A stretch of 5,087 bases of DNA, taken from Dehalococcoidia bacterium (GTDB lineage Bacteria > Chloroflexota > Dehalococcoidia > Tepidiformales > Tepidiformaceae). Shown here one piece after another: positions 1 through 5,087 of the stretch (within the stretch, counting starts at the first letter, position 1; every line of letters begins with the position of its first letter). The notes beneath the pieces were generated by a model. That model was not told the origin of the DNA. It searched no databases and saw only the letters and a program-made list of their open reading frames with translations. Location: NCBI GenBank assembly GCA_009838385.1, contig VXRS01000283.1, positions 1 to 5,087 on the forward strand, written 5' to 3'. Both the position numbers and the translations under genes were made by a program.

Positions 1-1743
1 CTCTTCGGCGCTGGTGGTCTCTTCGACGCCCGAGCCCGCGTGCACGACGATGCGCTTCGTTTCGCCCATGCCGACCAGGGGCTCGATCAGGACGTAACCG
101 GTTACGGCTTCGCCTTCGGGTAACTCTTCGAGGTCGAGCGTGATCTCGAGGTAGGCGACGTGCCCCTCACTGGTTACATTCTCACCGCAGTACATGGCCC
201 GGCATATCCAGACCGTGGTCTCGGCGCCGATGGCGACGCCGCCGTGGATGCGATCGTCCCCGCCGGAACGTTGCACGAGGATCCATGGGGCGGACGTCTC
301 GATGCGATAGGGACCGATCCAGGTGCCGCGGTTCTCGATCCTGACCTCGACGCTGCCGGGGATGCCTTCCTCGTCGACCGCGATGGAAACGTCACCGGGA
401 GCGGTCACCCGCAGGTCGGGCGCTCCGATGAGGCGGGCGCGCAGGCTCGTGTCGACCGGCGGCGTGGGGTCCTGGTGGGGTTCGATGCCGAGGTCGGGGA
501 AGGAGGTGGGGAAGTGCAGGGCGGGGCAACCGTCGAATCGAAAGGAGTCAACGCAGGAGAAGTACGTCTGGGGTGAAAAGGCCGCCCGCACGGCAGGGAT
601 GTCGAAGTCGGGCATGTTGACCTGTACCGGGGGCCAGAGCCGGGCGATGCCGTCGGGTCCGGGCGCGGGCCAGGGGTCGCCGGCGGGCGTGGCCTCAGGC
701 GTGGGGGTAGGCTCGGGGATCTCCTCTTCCGCGGTCTCCTCGTCGGTTGTCGTTCCGTCGCCCTCGCCGTCTCCGCTTTCGCCCTCGTCGTCGCCTTCTT
801 CCGCTGCCGGGGTCTCCGTGGGGGAAGGCTCTGGCCAGGGGGTCGGGGCGTACTCGGGATCGTCGTACAGCCGGGCGGGGTACTCGGGCGGATAGCGCAT
901 GCAGCCGTAGACGAGTTCCGGGTACGTGTAGTCGCCACGGTCGAACCAGGGGGTGGCGCCATAGCCCGAACTGATCCAGGTCGGGGAGGTCGTGTCGTCG
1001 CAGTGCCAGACCTCGCCCCGGAGCGGGTCGCGGAAGGGGTACTGGCTCGAGTCCCACCAGGCCAGCCACTGGGACTGGTGGTCGAAGTCGTACAGGGGAT
1101 GGTTCGTGTCGAAGAGACCGTTGTAGGCCCAGACGGTGTAGTACCAGTCCTCCAGGTTGGCGGGGTCGCCAGCGCCGGCAATGGGAAAGGACGGGTTGTT
1201 CCACTTCAGAGCGAGCATGCGCGCGGCCTCGGCCACGTTGAAGACGAAGTGGGTGCCCACGAGCGCCTGCTTGGCGTTGGGGCTGCCCGAGTGGTTCTCC
1301 ATGCCGGATGTGATCTGGCCGAGGCCGAATCCGCAGTCGAAGGAGCGCTGGACGGGGCCGACACCACCCCAGGGAACGTTGCTGTTCGCGTGGGCGAACT
1401 CGGACTCGACCCAGACGACCGACTTCAGCAGAGTCGGCGGGATGCGCAGGGAGGTGTCCGGCTCCTGGCCAAGGCGCTCGTCGCGGGAGCCCGTGAGCAG
1501 GCCGGGGTACTCGAGGTTGTGGGGCTCACCGGATGGCGTCGTCAGGAAGGTGACCGCCTCGCCCGCAGCGGCCAGCTCGATCGCGGCGAGGTAGAGGCCG
1601 GCGTTGTCGTAGGCCTCGTACGTATCGAACTCGAAGGGCTCGATGCCGAAGCAGGCTTGCGCCTCCGCCCCGTCGTCCCGCCCCGAGAAAACGACCATGA
1701 GGACGGCTGCGGCCACGGCCAGCGCCGCTAACGCGCGGACCAT
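1..1743 (-). CDS. Exported lytic transglycosylase-like protein with Pro/Thr/acidic linker and C-terminal beta-rich domain (3' end outside window)
   Basis: The frame is open for 581 codons and has no stop before the window edge, so the C-terminus is missing. Residues 1-30 look like a Sec signal peptide: Arg3, a hydrophobic run at 4-19, and an A-Q-A cleavage site before Cys31. Residues about 100-215 resemble the SLT/lysozyme-like fold: LLKSVVWVESEF (105-116) with Glu113 as the expected catalytic acid, FGLGQIT (139-145) matching the GLMQI motif, AARMLALKWN (173-182), and VWAYNG (204-209) matching the AYNAG motif. Such enzymes cleave the MurNAc-GlcNAc bond of peptidoglycan. Residues about 296-365 are a Pro/Thr linker around a Glu/Asp/Gly-rich core. 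Residues about 433-570 look like an Ig-like or BACON-like beta sandwich (my inference, from alternating hydrophobics and SAPWILV at 484-490). Eight cysteines fit an exported protein. The ATG at 1743 is preceded by GAGG at 8-base spacing. Family assignment is fairly sure; substrate is not known. Confidence 0.86.
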   Translation of the reverse strand, partial: MVRALAALAVAAAVLMVVFSGRDDGAEAQACFGIEPFEFDTYEAYDNAGLYLAAIELAAAGEAVTFLTTPSGEPHNLEYPGLLTGSRDERLGQEPDTSLRIPPTLLKSVVWVESEFAHANSNVPWGGVGPVQRSFDCGFGLGQITSGMENHSGSPNAKQALVGTHFVFNVAEAARMLALKWNNPSFPIAGAGDPANLEDWYYTVWAYNGLFDTNHPLYDFDHQSQWLAWWDSSQYPFRDPLRGEVWHCDDTTSPTWISSGYGATPWFDRGDYTYPELVYGCMRYPPEYPARLYDDPEYAPTPWPEPSPTETPAAEEGDDEGESGDGEGDGTTTDEETAEEEIPEPTPTPEATPAGDPWPAPGPDGIARLWPPVQVNMPDFDIPAVRAAFSPQTYFSCVDSFRFDGCPALHFPTSFPDLGIEPHQDPTPPVDTSLRARLIGAPDLRVTAPGDVSIAVDEEGIPGSVEVRIENRGTWIGPYRIETSAPWILVQRSGGDDRIHGGVAIGAETTVWICRAMYCGENVTSEGHVAYLEITLDLEELPEGEAVTGYVLIEPLVGMGETKRIVVHAGSGVEETTSAEE

Positions 1744-2885
1744 CCGAAGAACCTCGAAAATCCGTCAAGTGACTGCCGCCCCAACCCGCTCACGATCTCG
1801 AGTCGGGGGGTTCCCGGCTCGTCGAAGCTGTAGCCGCTCCAGTGGTGGACGGCGAGGGCGGCGCCGTCGCGGCTGTAGGCGAGAGGGACATCGAAGCCGG
1901 CCGGGCCCTGCGCGCTGACGCTGCCCGGAGGCAGCGCGGGCGGCTCGCTGCCGAAGCTGGGCGCTTCGCCCGAGGGGGACCAGGCCACGCCGAGCGCCTG
2001 CTCCGTCGGTGTCGACGCGGCCGCGACGCCGCCGCCACCGCCCCCGTCAATGGAGACGACGTGGGGGAGGTAGCGCAGCCCCTCCCACAGGTTCACCTCG
2101 ACGAAGGCCAACCGGGCGCCGTCGGGACTGAGGGCCCAGTCGCGGGTGACGTGGGTGCTCAGCCAGAGGATCTCGGCGCCGTCGCGCGTCAGGGTCGAGC
2201 CACGGGCGTCGATGCGGACGGCCAGCAGGCGCCCCTGCGCGTCGAACCCGACCGGCGCGACCATGCCCGCGCCCAGGTGGGTCTCGAGCACGGATTCCGT
2301 GCCGTCGAACCCGACGCGGGCCACCGCCACACCGGGCTCCCCGGCCGCCGTGCGCACGTTGCGGGTGACAACCAGGGCGGTCGCGTCGGGGGTCCAGAGG
2401 ACGTCCTGGAGGGGTTCAAGGTCCTCGGCGAGCCGGCGGTAGAGGCCGGTCTCCAGGTCGAGCGCGATCAGGGCCGCCAGGGGCCGGCCCGCGATGGCGC
2501 TGTCGGGCGTGAGCAGGGCGACGTGGCGGCCCGTGGGCGAGACAGCGCCGCGCAGGCTAAATCCCGGCAGGTGGGGAATGGTCGCGATCTCGATGGGGGC
2601 GGCGTTCGAGGTCGCGCCCACCACGGTGACGACGGTGGCTGCACCGGTGTTCTTCGCCACAACCGCGTACTGGCCGCTGGCGGCGCCCGCGAAGGCGGTC
2701 CGCGGGGGACCGCCGCTCTGCGCGAGCAGCGCCACGGTCGCCACACCGAGGAGCACCACGGCCAGCGCGAGGACCGCGAACGGGCGCCGGCGATCCTGCG
2801 CGGCGCTCGCGCGCAGGCGCCCTGCGGCTGCTCGCGAGCGGGCCAGCAAGGGGGTAAGGCGGCGGTGGAAGGATGGTGCGTTCAT
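1728..2885 (-). CDS. Membrane-anchored TolB/WD40-like beta-propeller protein
   Basis: This is a 385-residue protein. The N-terminus (1-35) is rich in Arg, followed by one hydrophobic segment at about 36-56. This gives a predicted type II anchor with the large C-terminal part outside the membrane. Six PD40-like strand-turn motifs are visible: AVSPTGRHVALLT (114-126), LWTPDATALVV (163-173), GFDAQGRLLAVRI (213-225), ALSPDGARLAFVE (251-263), AWSPSGE (301-307) and AYSRDGAALAV (336-346). That suggests a six-bladed TolB-like propeller, normally a protein- or ligand-binding scaffold with no catalytic residues. A six-glycine run (281-286) lies between motifs four and five. ATG 2885 is the first usable start, because an in-frame TAG sits at 2898-2900; no clear Shine-Dalgarno site precedes it. 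The gene overlaps the transglycosylase-like gene downstream by 16 bases, so the two products probably work together in the envelope. The partner or ligand cannot be told from sequence. Confidence 0.85.
   Translation of the reverse strand: MNAPSFHRRLTPLLARSRAAAGRLRASAAQDRRRPFAVLALAVVLLGVATVALLAQSGGPPRTAFAGAASGQYAVVAKNTGAATVVTVVGATSNAAPIEIATIPHLPGFSLRGAVSPTGRHVALLTPDSAIAGRPLAALIALDLETGLYRRLAEDLEPLQDVLWTPDATALVVTRNVRTAAGEPGVAVARVGFDGTESVLETHLGAGMVAPVGFDAQGRLLAVRIDARGSTLTRDGAEILWLSTHVTRDWALSPDGARLAFVEVNLWEGLRYLPHVVSIDGGGGGGVAAASTPTEQALGVAWSPSGEAPSFGSEPPALPPGSVSAQGPAGFDVPLAYSRDGAALAVHHWSGYSFDEPGTPRLEIVSGLGRQSLDGFSRFFGWSAR
1752..1755 (-). promoter_or_regulatory. Ribosome binding site of the transglycosylase-like gene
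   Basis: The minus strand reads GAGG, then 8 bases, then ATG at 1743. The site lies inside the last codons of the upstream propeller gene. It supports ATG 1743 as the start and fits translation by ribosomes finishing the upstream gene. Confidence 0.5.
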
Positions 2886-2974
2886 GGGTGTGGGGATCTA
2901 CGACTGGAGCCGTACCGAGGACCTGGACCCGCTCGACCGGGACCGTCTCAGCAGGCGCAGGAGTATCCCCGCAC

Positions 2975-3002
2975 CTCCGGCGAACGGTGTCATTCGCCGG
3001 AG
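2975..3002. repeat. Perfect 10-bp inverted repeat with 8-base loop, in the divergent intergenic region
   Basis: CTCCGGCGAA at 2975-2984 is exactly complementary to TTCGCCGGAG at 2993-3002, with loop CGGTGTCA. It lies just downstream of the predicted leftward promoter, so it would fall at about +7 of that transcript. It could be a hairpin near the mRNA 5' end or a dyad operator for a DNA-binding protein. There is no T-tract on either side, so it is not a typical intrinsic terminator. The repeat is seen directly; its role is inference. Confidence 0.6.
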
Positions 3003-3014
3003 AACACCATTGCG

Positions 3015-3043
3015 AACCTAGCAAGCACCCCGCGATCGGTCAA
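3015..3043 (-). promoter_or_regulatory. Sigma-70-type promoter for the propeller/transglycosylase operon
   Basis: Read on the minus strand, TTGACC (3043-3038) is followed by a 17-base spacer and TAGGTT (3020-3015). The -10 is preceded by TGC, the extended form. The -35 matches the consensus at five of six positions; the -10 keeps the key first T, second A and last T. Transcription would start near 3008-3011, giving a leader of about 125 bases before ATG 2885. No other leftward promoter in the intergenic region looks as good. Confidence 0.5.
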
Positions 3044-3092
3044 TGCTCGGAACGGTCCGGGAAAGGCCCGGCATGGCCGTCAAGCGGGCGGC

Positions 3093-3101
3093 TGCTAGCA
3101 T
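3093..3101 (+). promoter_or_regulatory. Extended -10-like element (TGCTAGCAT) just before the M50 protease gene
   Basis: TGC plus TAGCAT has the extended -10 form TGnTAnnnT and ends 9 bases before GTG 3111. Transcription would begin at about 3107-3109, leaving almost no leader. No good -35 is visible around 3073-3078. Short motifs like this arise by chance, so the call rests on position and on likeness to the leftward -10 (TGCTAGGTT). Confidence 0.3.
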
Positions 3102-3110
3102 GAGCGAGGC

Positions 3111-3797
3111 GTGATCTTCCAGCTTATCGACGTGCTCCGAGAGAACCCGGCGGCGTTCTTCGCCTACCTGGGGGCGATTGCGATCGCGATGGTGACGGGC
3201 ATTGCCTTCCACGAGTTCAGCCACGCGTGGGCGGCGAACGAACTCGGTGACGACACGGCCGCGAAGCAGGGCAGGCTCACGCTGAACCCGCTCGCCCACC
3301 TCGACCCGATGGGGACGATCCTGCTGTTCATCGTTGGCATCGGCTGGGGAAGGCCGACACCGGTCAACCCCTACCGGCTGCGCGTGGGGGTGAAGCGAGG
3401 GAACATGCTCGTGGCGGTGGCGGGGCCGATCTCGAACTTCGTGTTCGCGTTCATCGCCTCGGTTCCGCTCATCTTCGGGTGGGTCGAGCCCATCTCGTTC
3501 GACTACATCGAGCTGGCGAGCGGCACCCAGATACTGGGGACGTTCCTCCTGTTGATCGCGTTCCTGAACGTCATCCTCGGGGTCTTCAACCTTATTCCCA
3601 TTCACCCGCTGGACGGCTTCAAGGTGCTCCTCGGGGTGCTGCCGGACGAACTGGCGCGGCCGCTGGCGTCGCTCAGCCGGTGGGGCCCGGCGCTCCTGAT
3701 CGGGCTAATCCTCATCGGCTTCATCGCGCCCGAGTACAGCCCCATCCTGTGGATCTTCGACGGGGCGGCGGACCTCTTCCTGGAGGTCATTACCTGA
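3111..3797 (+). CDS. Site-2 protease family (M50) membrane metalloprotease
   Basis: This is a 228-residue multi-pass membrane protein of the compact bacterial S2P type, which lacks a PDZ domain. The zinc site is complete: HEFSH at 34-38 (His34 and His38 as ligands, Glu35 as general base) inside the first hydrophobic segment (about 15-40), and HPLDG at 165-169 with Asp168 as third ligand. NPLAHLDPMGT (59-69) and GWGRPTPVNPYRL (78-90) are family hallmarks, as is AGPISN (104-109). Hydrophobic segments lie at about 15-40, 66-80, 98-124, 140-163 and 192-208. The family cleaves membrane-spanning substrates within the bilayer, but the substrate here is unknown. GTG 3111 is the first possible start, because TAG closes the frame at 3096-3098. 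GAGG lies only one base upstream, too near to be a normal ribosome site, so translation may be leaderless. The length is usual for the family. It heads the rightward gene set. Confidence 0.93.
   Translation: MIFQLIDVLRENPAAFFAYLGAIAIAMVTGIAFHEFSHAWAANELGDDTAAKQGRLTLNPLAHLDPMGTILLFIVGIGWGRPTPVNPYRLRVGVKRGNMLVAVAGPISNFVFAFIASVPLIFGWVEPISFDYIELASGTQILGTFLLLIAFLNVILGVFNLIPIHPLDGFKVLLGVLPDELARPLASLSRWGPALLIGLILIGFIAPEYSPILWIFDGAADLFLEVIT
3782..3786 (+). promoter_or_regulatory. Ribosome binding site of the HD-domain gene
   Basis: GGAGG lies 10 bases before ATG 3797, inside the last codons of the M50 gene. It fixes the HD-gene start among the many in-frame upstream possibilities, since that frame stays open back into the protease gene. 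Confidence 0.55.
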
Positions 3798-4279
3798 TGC
3801 TCGACCGTGTCCGCCAGGTCCGCGAAGCCTCCATCGGGCCCGACGCCGCCGACCTCGCGCTCGCGCGCGAGTTCCTGGCCGGGGACCTGCTGGCGCTCTT
3901 CGGCGCGCAGGAGCCGCGGGACCAGCGCCACTCGGCAAGCACGACCCGCTGGCTTATCGAGCACGGTCACGCCAGCGACCACGATCTGCTCGTGGCGGCC
4001 CTGCTGCACGACGCGGGCAAAGGCGCCCAGCGGACGCGCGATCGCATCGTGCACGTGCTCACGGAGTGGCTGCCCGAGCCGATCGTCGCCGCCGAGGCGT
4101 CGCGCTTCGAGATGCGCCGGGCGCTCGCGCGCAGCCGCGCGCACAGCGAGCGCGGGGCGGAGCTGCTGGTCGCCGCGGGAGCCTCGCCACGCGTGGTCGA
4201 GCTCACGCGCCTGCACCATCGGCCGGCAGGGCAGGATGCTATGCTAGCCCTCCTGCAGCGCGCCGACGCCGCTACCTGA
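3797..4279 (+). CDS. HD-domain metal-dependent phosphohydrolase-like protein
   Basis: This is a soluble 160-residue protein with a full HD metal site: His45 (DQRHSAST), the His71-Asp72 pair in LLVAALLHDAGKG, and Asp157 near the C-terminus (LLQRADAAT). It also has HSERGAELL (116-124) and LHHRP (139-143), which resemble the extra histidines of HDIG-type domains that can bind a second metal. HD proteins usually hydrolyse phosphate esters such as nucleotides or cyclic nucleotides; the substrate here cannot be named. No transmembrane segment, ACT or TGS domain is present, so it is not a Rel/SpoT or GlnD-type protein. It starts at ATG 3797, which shares its A with the TGA of the M50 gene, so the two are very likely translationally coupled. 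The frame is open far upstream (from 3479), but that part is antiphase to the M50 gene and is not used. tyrA follows after 17 bases. Confidence 0.86.
   Translation: MLDRVRQVREASIGPDAADLALAREFLAGDLLALFGAQEPRDQRHSASTTRWLIEHGHASDHDLLVAALLHDAGKGAQRTRDRIVHVLTEWLPEPIVAAEASRFEMRRALARSRAHSERGAELLVAAGASPRVVELTRLHHRPAGQDAMLALLQRADAAT
4237..4245 (+). promoter_or_regulatory. Possible internal extended -10 element (TGCTATGCT) ahead of tyrA
   Basis: TGC plus TATGCT fits the extended -10 form and lies inside the HD gene, 51 bases before ATG 4297. Initiation near 4252 would give tyrA its own leader of about 45 bases. The stretch forces a CTA leucine codon, out of keeping with the GC-rich codon use around it. 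No convincing -35 is seen, so this is a weak call. Confidence 0.22.
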
Positions 4280-4296
4280 ATCGCGACGGAACACGC

Positions 4297-5087
4297 ATGG
4301 CCGACTCCAGAGAATCGAAGATCGTCATCATTGGCACGGGCCTCATCGGGGCCTCGGTTGGCCTGAACCTGATGGCCCGCAAGGACCGCAAGTACGAGGT
4401 CGTGGGCGTCGATCGCAGCCGCCAGAACGCTCGTGCGGCGAGGGAGATGGGCGCGGTCGACGACACGGTCCGCTACCTCGACGAGGCGGTGCGGGACGCG
4501 AGCATGATCGTGCTCGCCGTCCCCTCGCGCGCCGCCGAGGAGATGCTGGTGGCAATGGAGCCTCACGTCTCCGAGGGGACGATCATCACGGACACGTGCA
4601 GCACGAAGGCGTCCTTCATGACGAAGGCGCACGAGGTGTACGGCAACAAGGTGAGCGTGATCGGCACCCACCCGATGGCCGGCTCCGAGCGCAGCGGCCC
4701 CTCCGCCGCGAGCATCGACCTGTTCCAGGGGGCGGCCTGGGCGGTGACGCCATCGGCCGTCGCGAGCGAGTCCTCGGTGCGGGTCGTGCTGGGCATGATC
4801 GAGCAGGCGGGGGCGGTGCCCATCTACGTCGACCCGGCCGAGCACGACGAGGTCGTGGCGGCGGTGAGCCACGTGCCCCTGCTGCTTTCGGTCGCGCTCT
4901 TCAAGCTGGTGCGGGACAGCGCCTTCTGGGAGGACGCGGAGCAGCTGGCGGGGCCCGGCTTCCGCGACATGACGCGCCTGGTAATGGGCGACCCGGAAAT
5001 GGCAACCAGCATCGTCGGCACCAACCGCACTGCCATCCTCTCCTGGCTGCGGCGCTACCAGGGCGAGCTCGACACGATCATCGAGGC
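4297..5087 (+). CDS. tyrA: Prephenate (or arogenate) dehydrogenase, tyrosine biosynthesis (3' end outside window)
   Basis: TyrA oxidatively decarboxylates prephenate to 4-hydroxyphenylpyruvate (or arogenate to tyrosine) in the cytoplasm. The window holds 263 full codons; the usual length of 280-300 suggests that only a short tail, or an added ACT domain, is missing. The Rossmann part has GTGLIGAS (13-20) and GVDRS (37-41); Asp39 at the end of the second strand suggests NAD+ rather than NADP+. TDTCSTK (99-105), GTHPMAGSERSG (123-134, with His125 as the expected catalytic histidine) and AAVSHVPLLLS (188-198) follow. GPGFRDMTR (219-227) carries the arginine that normally holds the substrate carboxylate (Arg223). 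The SHLPH motif seen in many relatives is SHVPL here. There is no N-terminal chorismate mutase domain. ATG 4297 is chosen because the Rossmann motif follows directly; a weak GGA lies 6 bases upstream. Whether the substrate is prephenate or arogenate is not settled by the visible residues. Confidence 0.95.
   Translation, partial: MADSRESKIVIIGTGLIGASVGLNLMARKDRKYEVVGVDRSRQNARAAREMGAVDDTVRYLDEAVRDASMIVLAVPSRAAEEMLVAMEPHVSEGTIITDTCSTKASFMTKAHEVYGNKVSVIGTHPMAGSERSGPSAASIDLFQGAAWAVTPSAVASESSVRVVLGMIEQAGAVPIYVDPAEHDEVVAAVSHVPLLLSVALFKLVRDSAFWEDAEQLAGPGFRDMTRLVMGDPEMATSIVGTNRTAILSWLRRYQGELDTIIE

Noticed and set aside
405..1181. A 258-codon minus-strand frame rich in Pro, Thr and Arg.
   Set aside because: It lies in another frame of the transglycosylase-like gene, whose frame is open over 581 codons with SLT motifs and a signal peptide. 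The Pro/Arg/Thr bias is typical of off-frame GC-rich DNA.
1003..1731. A 242-codon plus-strand frame.
   Set aside because: It is antisense to the SLT-like domain and shows no domain motif, signal peptide or ribosome site.
2898..2994. A short minus-strand frame (about 31 codons) in the propeller leader, ending at TAG in the same frame as the propeller gene; considered as a lost N-terminal extension.
   Set aside because: Its translation is Arg/Ser-rich with no signal character. The propeller protein already has a complete anchor after ATG 2885, so an ordinary leader is simpler than a nonsense mutation.
3057..3071. A short inverted repeat, CCGGG-N5-CCCGG.
   Set aside because: A five-base GC stem is expected by chance in DNA of this composition and has no T-tract.
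1842..3098. A 418-codon plus-strand frame opposite the propeller gene.
   Set aside because: It is the antisense of a protein with a clear membrane anchor and six PD40-like motifs. Its own translation has no recognisable domain and is low-complexity Gly/Arg/Ala, as expected for a GC-rich shadow frame.
3079..3100. TGCTAGCA palindrome (3093-3100) considered as a regulator site.
   Set aside because: Eight bases is too short to stand alone, and it is better explained as part of the extended -10-like element.
3018..3605. A 195-codon minus-strand frame opposite the M50 gene.
   Set aside because: The M50 gene on the other strand has complete zinc motifs. This frame gives a charged Arg/Asp/Glu-rich translation without domains.
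3967..4872. A 301-codon minus-strand frame opposite the HD and tyrA genes.
   Set aside because: It spans two well-supported opposite-strand genes and has a His/Arg-rich translation typical of antisense GC-rich frames.

Overview
This is a GC-rich window (roughly two thirds G+C) with strong third-position GC bias. It comes from a free-living bacterium. The combination of an exported muramidase-like protein with a long Pro/Thr/acidic linker, a membrane-anchored TolB-like propeller, a small rhomboid-free S2P-type M50 protease and a TyrA of the compact dehydrogenase-only type would fit a Chloroflexota lineage. That assignment is inference from protein style and is not proven by any marker here.

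The layout is two divergent gene sets around a 225-base intergenic region (2886-3110). To the left, on the minus strand, a membrane-anchored beta-propeller protein (1728-2885) is followed by an exported lytic-transglycosylase-like protein (1-1743), which runs off the left edge. The two overlap by 16 bases and look translationally coupled. To the right, on the plus strand, lie a site-2-protease family M50 metallopeptidase (3111-3797), an HD-domain hydrolase (3797-4279, sharing one base with the protease gene) and prephenate dehydrogenase tyrA (4297 onward), which runs off the right edge.

The intergenic region holds a good sigma-70-type promoter facing left (TTGACC, 17-base spacer, TAGGTT with an upstream TGC). 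A perfect 10-bp inverted repeat sits immediately downstream of its predicted start point. A second extended -10-like element faces right, so close to the GTG of the protease gene that this mRNA may be nearly leaderless. A third element of the same form lies inside the end of the HD gene, in front of tyrA.

Functionally, the left pair looks like an envelope module: the propeller would face the outside of the membrane and the transglycosylase-like protein would be secreted to act on, or bind, cell-wall polymer. The right set joins a membrane protease and a putative phosphohydrolase to tyrosine biosynthesis. The linkage is probably one of shared transcription rather than a shared pathway. No RNA genes, insertion sequences, CRISPR arrays or other mobile DNA were found.
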